Shown here piece after piece: positions 1 through 9,443 of a DNA stretch of 64,000 nt. A program made the position numbers and the translations under genes. The notes beneath the pieces were generated by a model. It did not search any database, was not told where the DNA came from, and was given only the letters and a program-made list of their open reading frames with translations. Source of the DNA: Mesonia mobilis DSM 19841. Its GTDB lineage: Bacteria; Bacteroidota; Bacteroidia; Flavobacteriales; Flavobacteriaceae. The first letter of the stretch is position 1; each line of letters starts with the position of its first letter. The DNA lies in the NCBI RefSeq assembly GCF_000423405.1, contig NZ_AUHX01000001.1, positions 372,001 through 436,000 of the forward strand. Reading direction: 5' to 3'.

Positions 1-186
1 ACTTGTCTTTATTTAAATTCGGGAGATTGGGTTGAAAATTTAACTTCGCTAGAATACCATAAAGGTCGCTGGGATTTAAAACACTTCAACAAAGAAGAGT
101 ATGAACCCGAAGTTAGTGAAGAACAAGATTTTAAAGAAATGCAAAACTTGGTTGCCGCAATTACTATCACTTCGAAAAATCGATAA
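1..186 (+). CDS. C-terminal end of LpxH-like UDP-2,3-diacylglucosamine diphosphatase (partial)
   Basis: An open frame enters from the left edge and ends at TAA 184-186, giving the last 61 residues of a protein. The stretch YLNSGDWVENLTSLEY resembles the end of Bacteroidota calcineurin-type metallophosphoesterases annotated as UDP-2,3-diacylglucosamine diphosphatase, which makes lipid X in lipid A synthesis. The catalytic metal-binding motifs lie outside the window, so the family call rests on the tail alone. The end is rich in acidic residues. It is followed by a promoter for the next gene, so it is probably the last gene of its own transcript. Confidence 0.65.
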   Translation, partial: TCLYLNSGDWVENLTSLEYHKGRWDLKHFNKEEYEPEVSEEQDFKEMQNLVAAITITSKNR

Positions 187-197
187 AAAATAAATAG

Positions 198-205
198 TAT
201 ATTTG
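198..205 (+). promoter_or_regulatory. -7 box (TATATTTG) of the lipoprotein gene
   Basis: TATATTTG matches the Bacteroidota primary sigma -7 consensus TAnnTTTG exactly and lies 17 bases before the ATG at 222. No clear TTTG -33 box is seen at the expected spacing. Confidence 0.5.
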
Positions 206-221
206 TTGCAAAACCCAAGCA

Positions 222-1061
222 ATGAAGAAATTTAGATTATTTTTCCTTTTAATTTTAGTAACTACATTGGTTAGTTGCTCTAGTGATGACAGCAGTAACG
301 ATACTGAAGAAGTGGTTTCTAATCATTTCCCTTTAACCGTAGGAAATTCTTGGACCTATAATAATGAAACAGCTTATGAAGATGGGACTTTCGATAATTC
401 TCAAGAAACGATAAGTGTTGCTTCAAGTAATGAAGCTCAAGGTGTAACTTATTATAGCCTAACATCGAATCTGCCTCCTTTACAGCAAGGTTTTGTGACC
501 GGAATACTTACTAATGGTGAATTAACCGCTGCAGACAATCAATTAATTTATAATGGCGAATTATCGATTAACCTATCTGAAATGGGTATTCCCGATGCTG
601 AAAATTTAACGATACCGTTAGTTAATGTAATTATGTTTGATGCAGATGCGAATACAGGGAATACATTAACTGCAGATTTAGATAACAGTTTTACACAGTC
701 AATCCCTGTTCAAGGAACAGACATTCCCTTTACTTTTGAATATGATTTAGAAACTTTTCAAGGAGATTTTCTCGAAAGCTATACGACAAATGAAATGAGT
801 TTTGAAGATGTTTTTAGCGCTGATATTATTGTAACTATAGAGATTAATGCAAATTTTTCAGGAATCACTATTCCGGTTTTAGATAGTCAAGAAGCTATAC
901 AAATAACCAATTACTATGCAGATAATGTAGGAATGATCTACAGTGAAACTGCTATAAATTATAATTTTGAAGCTATCAATTTACCAACTGTTCCAGAAAT
1001 ACCTGATTACAGTGTAAATTATTCACAAACAATTGAATCATATACTATTGTTGAAGAATAA
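222..1061 (+). CDS. secreted lipoprotein of unknown function
   Basis: The 279-residue product starts with a charged MKK, a hydrophobic stretch and a lipobox ending LVSC at about residue 19, so it should be exported and lipidated. The SSDDSSND run after the cysteine is typical of Bacteroidota lipoproteins and resembles a surface-export signal. The rest is acidic and beta-rich, with a short HFPLTVGNSWTY segment seen in several flavobacterial lipoproteins of unknown role. It is a single gene with its own promoter and converges on the oxidoreductase gene with only 8 bases between. I do not recognise a functional family. Confidence 0.8.
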   Translation: MKKFRLFFLLILVTTLVSCSSDDSSNDTEEVVSNHFPLTVGNSWTYNNETAYEDGTFDNSQETISVASSNEAQGVTYYSLTSNLPPLQQGFVTGILTNGELTAADNQLIYNGELSINLSEMGIPDAENLTIPLVNVIMFDADANTGNTLTADLDNSFTQSIPVQGTDIPFTFEYDLETFQGDFLESYTTNEMSFEDVFSADIIVTIEINANFSGITIPVLDSQEAIQITNYYADNVGMIYSETAINYNFEAINLPTVPEIPDYSVNYSQTIESYTIVEE

Positions 1062-1069
1062 TTAAAGTT

Positions 1070-3988
1070 TTACTTTAATAAGAAATCTTTTAAAATGCTT
1101 ACCGGATGGTGAGCATTTTTTTGTGTCCCGTCTTTAATTTGATGCCGGCAACTTGTACCGTTAGCTACGATAATGGTATTCTTTTCTGCTTTTCTCACTG
1201 CCGGAAAAAGTGTTTGCTCTCCAATTTGCATACTGATCTCGTAATGCTGCTTTTCATAACCAAAACTACCGGCCATCCCACAACAACCAGACGGAATAAT
1301 GGTCACCTTAAAATTTTCAGGTAAGTTCAATAAGTCAAAAGTATGTTTTACGTTAGACATTGCTTTTTGATGACAATGTGCGTGAATTTTAATGTTTTTC
1401 TTTTCACTGCTGAATTGTGCTGAAGTAATTTTTCCTTTTTCTATTTCTGCGGAAAGAAATTCTTCAATTAAAAACGTCTTTCTCGCTAATGCGGAAGCTT
1501 CTTCCCTATCTTCAGCTAAACGCAAATATTCATCCCGAAAAGATAAAATAGCGGAAGGTTCGATCCCGATCAACGGAATTTCTTCAGAAACTATATCTTT
1601 AAAAACTTCAATATTCTTATTTGCTAATACTTTCGCTTCTTCCAGAAAACCTTTAGAAATATAGCTTCTGCCACTTTCTTCGTGAGCAACGACTTTTACT
1701 TCATAACCTAAACCTACCAATAATTCGATTGCATCGATCCCAATATTGGTATCAAGTAAATTGGTAAATTCATCTATAAATAAATAAACTTGCCCTATTT
1801 TTTTCTGCGGAATTAATTGAATCTTTCCTGTATCAATTAACTGTCGTAAACTCTTTTTAGCCACTTTTGGTAACGAACGTTCTGGAGCGACACCTATCAT
1901 TTTTTTGATAATTCCGCTAGAAATTTTATGGGTAAATAAGCTATTGGTGATTCCTGAAAATTTAGCACCGAATAGATTAGCTTTATTATTATTCGCAAAG
2001 AGTTTATTTCTAAAACTGAATCCGTTTTCTTTTTGATATTGGTATAAAAACTCTGCTTTATACGTTGCCATATCTACATTCGACGGGCATTCGCTTTTAC
2101 AACCTTTACAACTAATGCATAAATCGAGTACTTCTTTAATTTCTTGATGATTAAATTTATTGGGTCGATCACTTTGCGTTAAAAACTCTCGAAGCACATT
2201 AGCACGACCACGCGTAGTGTCTTTTTCATTTTTGGTGGCGCGATAGCTTGGGCACATCGTTCCGCCGGCTTCCACACTTTTTCGGCAATCTCCAGTTCCG
2301 TTACATTTTTCAATGGCTCTAAGGATTCCGTTTGAATCTGAAAAATCCTGAAAAGTAGTAATTTCAGGTTCTTGCCGATCGGGTTGGTAACGCAATGAAG
2401 TTTCCATCGGAGCTGCAAAAACAATTTTACCGGGATTAAAAATATGTTGCGGATCAAAAATTTTCTTCACTTCTACAAAAAGCTGGTAATTCTTTTTGCC
2501 CACCATTTCTTCAATAAATTCTGCTCGCACTCTTCCATCACCGTGTTCCCCACTTAATGACCCATTATATTTCTTCACTAATTGGGCTACTGCATGAGTA
2601 ATTTCTTTAAAAAGTTTTACGTCTTTACTCACTTTTAAATTCAAGATGGGTCGCAAATGCAATTCTCCCGCACCGGCGTGTGCATAATAAACAGCTCGCT
2701 GTCCGAAGTTTTTCATGATCGCCGTAAACTCGTTGATGTAATTGGCCAAATGCGGAATACTTACCGCCGTGTCTTCAATACAAGCAACAGCTTTTTCATC
2801 GCCATCCATATTACCCAGCAAACCGAGTCCGGCTTTTCGAAGCTCGATCGCCATTTCGATATGTTCTCCGGTTAATACAGGATTTGCATAGCTTTTTGTA
2901 TGTTCTTCTAATGCATTTAAAAGCGCTTGTAACTGAACTTCTAAATCTTTTTGATGATGATCGCGTACTTCTAGCATTAAAATCGCTTGCGGATCTTCTG
3001 CTATAAAAAAACGATTGTCTTTATATTTTAAATTGTTTTTCGTGCAATCTAAAATGGTTTTATCCATCATTTCACAAGTGAATAATGAACGTGCCATCAC
3101 TGGTTCTACGGCTGCCAAACAATCTTCAATCGACTTAAAATGTGCAGCGACCAAAGCAGAATGTTTGGGAGGTAAATCGTCTAATTGTAAGGTGAGTTCT
3201 GTGGTAAAAGCTAAAGTCCCTTCGCTTCCGGCTAATAGTTTACAGATATTTAATTTTCCGGTAGCTTCAGAAAAAACTTCTGTAGTAATTAATTCGTCGA
3301 TCGCATAACCGGTGTTTCTGCGGTGAATATCTCCCTTAGGAAATTGCCGATGTATTTCTTCCTGAACTTCTTTCGGCTTCAATAATTCATAAAGTTCCCG
3401 ATAAATATATCCTTCTAAATCCTGTTGTATGCATTTCTTTTGAAATTCTTCCAGAGTAATAGCTTCAAAAGTAACTTCACTCCCATCAGAAAGTAAACAT
3501 TTCATCGCGATAATTTTATCACGGGTAACTCCGTATTTAATTGAAGTGGTTCCGCTAGAATTGTTACCGGCCATACCGCCAATCATACAGCGATTAGAAG
3601 TGGATGTATTAGGAGCGAAAAACAAGCTGAAAGGTTCGAGATATCTATTTAGATCATCTCGAATAACGCCAGGCTGAAGTCTAACTGTTTTTTCTTTTTC
3701 ATTTAAATGAAGAATTTCGGTAAAGTTCTTAGAAATATCGACCACGATCCCATCACCCACACATTGCCCGGCTAACGAAGTCCCCGCTGCTCTCGGAATT
3801 AAACTCGTGTTATGCTTTGATGCAAAATTAATGAGCTGTTGAAGATCTTCTGTTGTTTTGGGTAAAGCGACCGCTAACGGAAGTTCTCGATATACAGAAG
3901 CATCGGTAGCGTAAAGAGCTTTCAGCAACGCATCACTATAGAATTCTCCCTGAAGGTTTTTGGCTAAATCTTGAAGTTTCTCTTTCAA
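1070..3988 (-). CDS. FAD-linked oxidase fused to an Fe-S/CCG-domain reductase (YdiJ-like)
   Basis: The 972-residue protein joins a GlcD-type FAD oxidase to a GlpC/GlcF-type iron-sulfur part. Residues about 25-170 carry the FAD-binding segment with RAAGTSLAGQ, and about 260-515 the oxidase C-terminal domain with SGEHGDGR. A ferredoxin-like segment follows with CISCKGCKSECP, and near the end are HCHQKAM and GCCGMAGSFG cysteine motifs. The fusion matches the YdiJ/D-2-hydroxyacid dehydrogenase type, which oxidises substrates such as D-lactate or D-2-hydroxyglutarate and passes electrons to the respiratory chain. The substrate cannot be read from sequence. The start is TTG, because an in-frame stop lies just upstream and no ATG fits. 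It is a stand-alone minus-strand gene. Confidence 0.88.
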   Translation of the reverse strand: MKEKLQDLAKNLQGEFYSDALLKALYATDASVYRELPLAVALPKTTEDLQQLINFASKHNTSLIPRAAGTSLAGQCVGDGIVVDISKNFTEILHLNEKEKTVRLQPGVIRDDLNRYLEPFSLFFAPNTSTSNRCMIGGMAGNNSSGTTSIKYGVTRDKIIAMKCLLSDGSEVTFEAITLEEFQKKCIQQDLEGYIYRELYELLKPKEVQEEIHRQFPKGDIHRRNTGYAIDELITTEVFSEATGKLNICKLLAGSEGTLAFTTELTLQLDDLPPKHSALVAAHFKSIEDCLAAVEPVMARSLFTCEMMDKTILDCTKNNLKYKDNRFFIAEDPQAILMLEVRDHHQKDLEVQLQALLNALEEHTKSYANPVLTGEHIEMAIELRKAGLGLLGNMDGDEKAVACIEDTAVSIPHLANYINEFTAIMKNFGQRAVYYAHAGAGELHLRPILNLKVSKDVKLFKEITHAVAQLVKKYNGSLSGEHGDGRVRAEFIEEMVGKKNYQLFVEVKKIFDPQHIFNPGKIVFAAPMETSLRYQPDRQEPEITTFQDFSDSNGILRAIEKCNGTGDCRKSVEAGGTMCPSYRATKNEKDTTRGRANVLREFLTQSDRPNKFNHQEIKEVLDLCISCKGCKSECPSNVDMATYKAEFLYQYQKENGFSFRNKLFANNNKANLFGAKFSGITNSLFTHKISSGIIKKMIGVAPERSLPKVAKKSLRQLIDTGKIQLIPQKKIGQVYLFIDEFTNLLDTNIGIDAIELLVGLGYEVKVVAHEESGRSYISKGFLEEAKVLANKNIEVFKDIVSEEIPLIGIEPSAILSFRDEYLRLAEDREEASALARKTFLIEEFLSAEIEKGKITSAQFSSEKKNIKIHAHCHQKAMSNVKHTFDLLNLPENFKVTIIPSGCCGMAGSFGYEKQHYEISMQIGEQTLFPAVRKAEKNTIIVANGTSCRHQIKDGTQKNAHHPVSILKDFLLK

Positions 3989-4110
3989 AAGAATTTTTTA
4001 CTAAAGTACAATTTTACAAATTATTGTGTTGGTTTGTTAATTTAACTTTTGTTAAGTAAGATTAACAAACTTTTGGCGAAGCCCCTATTTACGGCAGATT
4101 CCAAAGGATA

Positions 4111-4118
4111 TATATTTG
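4111..4118 (+). promoter_or_regulatory. -7 box (TATATTTG) of the small outer-membrane protein gene
   Basis: An exact TAnnTTTG box ends 23 bases before the ATG at 4142. It lies downstream of the earlier in-frame ATG at 4049, which rules that start out if this promoter is used. Confidence 0.5.
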
Positions 4119-4141
4119 TTTTAGAAACAAAAAAGCAAATT

Positions 4142-4645
4142 ATGAAAAAGTTATTTTTTACTTCTATTTTTATAGTAGGAACGTTTTTTACCATGCAGGC
4201 ACAAGAAATTGCAGACAATGCTTTAGGGCTTCGTTTGGGTGGCGCTAATGGTGTTGGAGCTGAAATTTCTTACCAAAGAAAAGTGGGAACCGATAATAAT
4301 CGTTTAGAATTTGATTTAGGTTGGCGTAACGATTCTCATTTCGACTTGGTTAAAACAACCGCTTTATACCAATGGGTTTGGAATATTGAAGGTGGTTTTA
4401 ATTGGTATGCCGGCGCCGGTGCTGGTTTAGGGATCGTAGATGATAACCACGATCACCACCCAGAAAATCACGGTCACGATGATGGAGCATTTTTATATGT
4501 TGCCGGAAATGTGGGAATAGAATATAGTTTTGATATCCCTTTACAGGTTTTTGCCGATTTAAGACCGGAAATTGGTTTTTCTGACTATGAAGTAATTGAT
4601 GATTTTGTTCCGGATTTTGCCATTGGAGTGAGGTATCAATTTTAA
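4142..4645 (+). CDS. small secreted outer-membrane beta-barrel-like protein
   Basis: The 167-residue product begins MKKLFFTSIFIVGTFFTMQA, a signal peptide cut near QAQE. The mature part has alternating beta segments (LRLGGANGVGAEISYQ, LEFDLGWRN, WYAGAGAGLG) and ends in the aromatic YQF typical of outer-membrane barrels. A His/Asp-rich loop (DDNHDHHPENHGHDDG) sits mid-protein at about residues 100-115 and could bind metal, though that is only suggested by composition. The start at 4142 was chosen over 4049 because the signal peptide begins there and a -7 box lies between the two. A strong terminator follows. Confidence 0.75.
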   Translation: MKKLFFTSIFIVGTFFTMQAQEIADNALGLRLGGANGVGAEISYQRKVGTDNNRLEFDLGWRNDSHFDLVKTTALYQWVWNIEGGFNWYAGAGAGLGIVDDNHDHHPENHGHDDGAFLYVAGNVGIEYSFDIPLQVFADLRPEIGFSDYEVIDDFVPDFAIGVRYQF

Positions 4646-4667
4646 GCTGAAAGAGTATTATAAATAA

Positions 4668-4700
4668 AAAGTCCGACTAAGATTTAGTCGGACTTTTTTA
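4668..4700. terminator. bidirectional rho-independent terminator
   Basis: AAAGTCCGACTAA, a 3-base loop (GAT) and TTAGTCGGACTTT form a perfect 13-bp stem followed by a T-run on the plus strand and, read in reverse, also by T's. It separates the convergent outer-membrane protein gene and bshA. Confidence 0.9.
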
Positions 4701-4718
4701 TTTTTCTGAAATGACATT

Positions 4719-5849
4719 CTATTTTACAGGCTGTAAAGCTTTTTCGTAAACTTTTTCATAAAGAGGAACAATAGCATTAATATCGAATTTAGAAGCCATT
4801 TCTTTTGCGTTATTTTTAAACTGTTGAAGCGTTTCTTTATCTTTTAAAATCGCTAAAGCATTTTTAGCCATATGTTCTACATCACCCACTTCGCTTAAAT
4901 AACCCGAGAAACCATCTTTATTTACTTCCGGCAAACCACCGGCGTTTGAAGAAATTACAGGAACACCGTTAATCATCGCTTCTAAAGCTGCCAACCCAAA
5001 ACTTTCGGTTTCTGAAGGCAATAAAAATAAGTCTGAAAAACAAAGAATTTTATTGATCTCGTTACTTTCCCCTAAAAACATCACACGTTTAGCAATCCCT
5101 AATTCATTCACTAATTGTTTTGCGGTAGAAACTTCAGGACCTTCACCAACCATAATGAGTTTGGCTTTCATTTCTTTTTGAATTTTATAGAAAATCTTTA
5201 CCACATCGTCGATACGCTTCACTTTTCTAAAGTTACTAATGTGCGTGACAATTTTTTCATCATCTTCTGCCATTAAACCACGTTGACATTCGGTAAACGG
5301 ATTATCGCGTTTAGATATATCGATAAAATTAGGGATGACCTGAATTTCATTTTTAATATCGAAAAACTTCAGCGTATCATCTTTTAAACTTTGAGAAACT
5401 GAAGTCACCACATCACTTTTATTAATGCTAAAGGTTACCGCCGGTTTATAAAAAGGATGGTTTCCTACTAAAGTAATATCGGTCCCGTGCAGAGTAGTAA
5501 CCATCGGGATATCGATACCTTCTTCTCGTAACATTTTTTTAGCCATATAACCTGCATACGCATGTGGAATTGCATAATGCACGTGCAATAGATCGATGCC
5601 ATAAAGCTTAATCGTATCTACTAATTTGCTTGAAAGTGCTAATTCGTAAGGTTGATAATGAAATAGAGGATATTCCGGTACATTTACTTCGTGGTAATAA
5701 ATATTTGAAGAAAGCTGCTCGAGCCTCACCGGTTGTTTATATGTAATAAAATGTATCTCATGTCCTCTTTTTGAAAGTGCCATTCCCAGCTCGGTAGCTA
5801 CTACTCCACTTCCGCCAAAGGTAGGATAACATACAATCCCTATTTTCAT
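4719..5849 (-). CDS. bshA: N-acetyl-alpha-D-glucosaminyl L-malate synthase BshA
   Basis: This GT-B glycosyltransferase of 376 residues, the normal length for BshA, joins UDP-GlcNAc to L-malate in the first step of bacillithiol synthesis, the low-molecular-weight thiol used by many Bacteroidota and Firmicutes. The N-terminus MKIGIVCYPTFGGSGVVATE is the diagnostic BshA start. Other marks are LHVHYAIPHA, LHGTDITLVG and the GT4 nucleotide-sugar motif ESFGLAALEAM near residues 285-296. It acts in the cytoplasm. It lies downstream of the GH3-hydrolase gene on the same strand with a 102-base gap, so it may have its own promoter. Other bsh genes are not in the window. Confidence 0.95.
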   Translation of the reverse strand: MKIGIVCYPTFGGSGVVATELGMALSKRGHEIHFITYKQPVRLEQLSSNIYYHEVNVPEYPLFHYQPYELALSSKLVDTIKLYGIDLLHVHYAIPHAYAGYMAKKMLREEGIDIPMVTTLHGTDITLVGNHPFYKPAVTFSINKSDVVTSVSQSLKDDTLKFFDIKNEIQVIPNFIDISKRDNPFTECQRGLMAEDDEKIVTHISNFRKVKRIDDVVKIFYKIQKEMKAKLIMVGEGPEVSTAKQLVNELGIAKRVMFLGESNEINKILCFSDLFLLPSETESFGLAALEAMINGVPVISSNAGGLPEVNKDGFSGYLSEVGDVEHMAKNALAILKDKETLQQFKNNAKEMASKFDINAIVPLYEKVYEKALQPVK

Positions 5850-5951
5850 GTGTCTTAGTTTAAAACGCTTGTTAACATTTGTCGCAATTCAATACTCAAA
5901 ATTACGGTTTTATGGTTTTAAATAAGCTGAAATTTAAATGAAGATGAAATT

Positions 5952-8870
5952 TTAATACATAATCGATTCATAAATAAGCTCTTGAATCTTGGTTCTTATG
6001 TCTTCTGAAATTAATTTTCGATTAGAAGCAAACGGATATGTACGATTCGACAAGAAAATATAAACGACTTCTTCTTCAGGATCTGCCCAGGCAAAAGTTC
6101 CTGTAAAACCACTATGCCCAAAGCTTGTCATTGAAACGCAACCACAAGTAGGACCAACTTCATCTAACTGCGGTTTATCGAAACCAACGCCTCTTCTTAC
6201 TTCTTTATCACAATAATAACAGGTGTTAAACTTATCGATCGTTTCTGGCTTAAAATATTTTACGCCACCGTAACGACCTTTATTTAAATACATCTGCATC
6301 ATTTTTGCAACATCATTAGCATTACTAAAAATACCGGCGTGACCACCAACACCACCAAACATCGCTGCGCCTTGGTCGTGTACCGTCCCTTGTATTTTAT
6401 TAAAGCGCCAATAATCATCAACTTCGGTTGGAGCAATTTGATCGAGCGGATATTTTTCTGTTGGTAAATAACCTAAATAATTGGCTCCTAAATGTTCATA
6501 AAAATGCTGTTGCGTTAATTCGCTTAGCGGTCGCTCGTAATAATATTCAATAAATCTTTTTAATAAATAATACGGAAGGTCACTGTATTTATATTCTTTT
6601 TTTGTTCGAAGATCACTGTCTATAATTTGCTGATAAATAGAATCTTGGTAATCTTTACGCATATAAAACTTCTCACTTACAGGAACGTTGAATAAATCTG
6701 AAGCTTCTGAACGATAATACTTAGCTGAAGCGTGAGTGCGATCTTCAGCAAGTGTTTCTGTATAAAAAGGGATCCAAGCTTTTAATTGCGCATAATGACT
6801 CAACATTTCCTTGAGTGTTATATTAGCTTTATTAGATCCTTTTGTTTCGGGTAGAATTTCTTTTAGTTTAGTATCTAAACCAATTTTTTCAATTTCTTCT
6901 AACTCCATTACTAACGGTAAGGTTGCCATAATTTTTGTTAGAGAAGCTAAGTCGTAAATCGTAGAATCGGTTACCGGTAATTCTTTTTCATAAGTATGGT
7001 ATCCAAAATTTTTCTGATAAATTACTTTACCTCTTCTAGCTACCAACATTTGTACTCCCGGCGTCATTTCTTCATCTACCGCTAATTGCGCCAACGAATC
7101 AATTTTATGCAATTTTGCTGAATTAATCCCAACGCTCTCAGGCATTCCGTAAGCCAAGCGATGTAAGTTTTGCGTCGTAAATTTTGTACCTACCGGAAAA
7201 TTTTCACCTAAACTTACCGGTAATTTACCAATGGCAGGAAGTGCTCCAAAAATAACTTGTGCGGTTTTTTCTTGAGCAATCTGACTATTTTGATAACCTA
7301 AGACAATTCCGTCTAAATTGGTAGTCGACTTGATATCCAACACCGCGTAGGGTCGAGCAAAAACACTTAAAATAGTAGTATTTTTTCTAGCGATCTCGTG
7401 TAACCAAACCAACTCGTTATCACTAAACTGGTACGATGCCCAAGGCGAACTATTCGATTTATGATAACCAACAATGACTAAGTTATAAGCTTCTAGTTTG
7501 GTGAGTAAATCATTTAAATGTTCAGCTTTTACGTGGTCGACTTTTGTATATTTTTTTAATTGCTGAAGAAAAGAGGTTTCTGTTAAACTATCTCCTAAAT
7601 TCACATAAGCAACTTTTTGTTTTTGTAAATCTCGCACCGGTAAAACGCCCTTGTTATTTTTAATAACGGTGATGGCATTTTCCATTAATTCTTCATACAA
7701 AAGATCGTTATGAAGGCTGTTTAGATCTTCAATTAAATAGTTAGTATCTACCGGTTGGTAGTTATTGAGGCCTACTTTATATTTTGCAGACAGAATTTTT
7801 TTAACCGATTTTGCTAAGCGTTCTTCAGAAATTTCGTTTGCTAAATAGGCTTGCTTGATTTTTTCTGCAGCTTTGGGAACATCTTCAGAAATCAATAAAA
7901 TATCATTTCCTGCTTGAAAGGCTGCCAAATCGATTTCACCGGGTTCATCATAATCGGCAACGCCACGCATATTTAAAGCATCGGTAAATACTAAACCTTT
8001 ATAATTTAATTTTTCCTGAAGTAAATCGGTCACAATTGGTTTTGATAATGAAGAAGGAAAGTTTACTCTCGATTCTAAGGCCGGAACATTTAAATGACCG
8101 ATCATTATGCTAGAAACATCTTCAGCAATCATTCGCTTAAACGGATAAAGTTCTAAACTGTCTAAACGTTCTTTTGAAAAATCTAAACTCGGTAAGGATT
8201 TATGCGAATCGACATCGGTATCGCCGTGACCGGGAAAATGCTTTGCTGAAGATAAAACACCTTCACTATGCATACCTTGCATAAAAGCGATGGCTTTTTC
8301 GGTTACATTTATTTTGTTTTCACCAAAAGATCGATTTCCAATAATTGGATTGTCTGGATTGTTATTTACATCGGCTACCGGGGCAAAATTTATATGAACG
8401 CCTAATCGTTTACAATGCTTAGCAATTTGAGCTCCCGTTTTTTTAATGAGTCGATTATCTTCTATCGCACCCAAAGTCATATTCCAAGGAAATGCATAGG
8501 TCGAGTCTAAACGCATGGCTAATCCCCATTCTGCATCCATCCCGATTAATAAGGGAACATTTGCGAGTTCTTGATATTCGTTATTGAGTTTGGCTTGACG
8601 TATAGGTCCGCCTTTCGAAAATATAATTCCGCCAATATAATTTTCTTTGATAAGTTCTTTGATCTTATCTGTTTCTGCCTTGCTTTTACTCGAAAAAATA
8701 TCGACCATAAACAACTGACCGATTTTCTGGTCTAAATTCATGGCTTGATACGTACTATCTACCCAAGCTTTTTGAACGCGGAAATCTTCTGTTTTTAAAG
8801 GATGACTTTCTTGAGCGAAAATACCTAAACTGACTATAAAAAATAGATAAGAAAAAAGTTTGACTTTCAT
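5952..8870 (-). CDS. GH3 beta-N-acetylglucosaminidase fused to a serine beta-lactamase-family hydrolase
   Basis: This 972-residue exported enzyme begins with a signal peptide (MKVKLFSYLFFIVSLGIFAQ). Residues about 35-370 are a GH3 catalytic domain of the NagZ type, with KHFPGHGDTDVDSH and TDALNMRG carrying the expected His and Asp nucleophile. A GH3 C-terminal-type domain follows to about residue 560. From about 590 the protein is a class C beta-lactamase/penicillin-binding-type hydrolase with SxxK as SLTK, KYSD in the place of YxN, and HSG near the end. GH3 enzymes of this group release GlcNAc from murein fragments, and the second domain would act on peptide or ester bonds, so a role in periplasmic murein turnover is likely. 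The fusion is common in Bacteroidota. It lies just upstream of bshA. Confidence 0.88.
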   Translation of the reverse strand: MKVKLFSYLFFIVSLGIFAQESHPLKTEDFRVQKAWVDSTYQAMNLDQKIGQLFMVDIFSSKSKAETDKIKELIKENYIGGIIFSKGGPIRQAKLNNEYQELANVPLLIGMDAEWGLAMRLDSTYAFPWNMTLGAIEDNRLIKKTGAQIAKHCKRLGVHINFAPVADVNNNPDNPIIGNRSFGENKINVTEKAIAFMQGMHSEGVLSSAKHFPGHGDTDVDSHKSLPSLDFSKERLDSLELYPFKRMIAEDVSSIMIGHLNVPALESRVNFPSSLSKPIVTDLLQEKLNYKGLVFTDALNMRGVADYDEPGEIDLAAFQAGNDILLISEDVPKAAEKIKQAYLANEISEERLAKSVKKILSAKYKVGLNNYQPVDTNYLIEDLNSLHNDLLYEELMENAITVIKNNKGVLPVRDLQKQKVAYVNLGDSLTETSFLQQLKKYTKVDHVKAEHLNDLLTKLEAYNLVIVGYHKSNSSPWASYQFSDNELVWLHEIARKNTTILSVFARPYAVLDIKSTTNLDGIVLGYQNSQIAQEKTAQVIFGALPAIGKLPVSLGENFPVGTKFTTQNLHRLAYGMPESVGINSAKLHKIDSLAQLAVDEEMTPGVQMLVARRGKVIYQKNFGYHTYEKELPVTDSTIYDLASLTKIMATLPLVMELEEIEKIGLDTKLKEILPETKGSNKANITLKEMLSHYAQLKAWIPFYTETLAEDRTHASAKYYRSEASDLFNVPVSEKFYMRKDYQDSIYQQIIDSDLRTKKEYKYSDLPYYLLKRFIEYYYERPLSELTQQHFYEHLGANYLGYLPTEKYPLDQIAPTEVDDYWRFNKIQGTVHDQGAAMFGGVGGHAGIFSNANDVAKMMQMYLNKGRYGGVKYFKPETIDKFNTCYYCDKEVRRGVGFDKPQLDEVGPTCGCVSMTSFGHSGFTGTFAWADPEEEVVYIFLSNRTYPFASNRKLISEDIRTKIQELIYESIMY

Positions 8871-8935
8871 TTATATATACAAGGTTTTATCTTGATTACT
8901 CAAGAATAACGCCATAAAACAGAAAAAAATTATGA

Positions 8936-9418
8936 TTAAAGAAAACGATTATGCCAACTATCTTTAAGCGGCACTTCCCAATCGTGGGTAAATTCTCCTT
9001 TAGTGTTTACTAAGTTATTAAAAACAATGGTATTAGCAGATACAGATTTGTTTTTTACCAACTTTTTAAAGTCGGCTAAATCTTTATGCGCTACAAATTC
9101 TCCTTGTTTAAAAGTAACGTTCATTTTATCTAATAAATTAAGGTTGTATTTTTTCTCCAACGACTGGATGAAATGAACACTAGCATCGATAGAACAACCA
9201 CTGGCCGCTGTAATTTCTTGATCTAAACCAAAAACAATAAAGCGGTTATAAGGCATTTGATAGCCTGCTTTTAAGCTTGAACCATGCGCCGTCCAAGCAG
9301 TGAGGAAATTTTCTATTTCGGGTTGTACTTCTTTTAACTCTTCTTCGGTAAAAGGTCTGTTGGCTTGATATATCCAGATTCTTGCTTCTGAAGGTAAGTC
9401 TTTAAAATCAATCAGCAT
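8936..9418 (-). CDS. conserved flavobacterial protein of unknown function
   Basis: This 160-residue soluble protein has no signal peptide, no membrane segment and no Walker motifs. Homologues are often labelled ABC transporter ATPase in flavobacterial genomes, but nothing in this sequence supports ATPase activity. It contains GCSIDASVHFIQ, with one Cys and one His that could be functional. It is 25 bases downstream of the CCG-domain Fe-S gene and read in the same direction, so it is probably co-transcribed with the Fe-S pair. Confidence 0.7.
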   Translation of the reverse strand: MLIDFKDLPSEARIWIYQANRPFTEEELKEVQPEIENFLTAWTAHGSSLKAGYQMPYNRFIVFGLDQEITAASGCSIDASVHFIQSLEKKYNLNLLDKMNVTFKQGEFVAHKDLADFKKLVKNKSVSANTIVFNNLVNTKGEFTHDWEVPLKDSWHNRFL

Positions 9419-9443
9419 ATTCGGTATTCTTCAACATTAAAAT

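Noticed and set aside
1392-1664. 90-codon plus-strand frame inside the FAD/Fe-S oxidoreductase
   Set aside because: A shadow of the minus-strand gene; no start signal or family likeness.
4049-4141. ATG 4049 as start of the outer-membrane protein
   Set aside because: It lies before the promoter box at 4111 and puts 31 residues before the signal peptide.
8936-9418. ABC transporter ATPase
   Set aside because: No Walker A, Walker B or signature motif.
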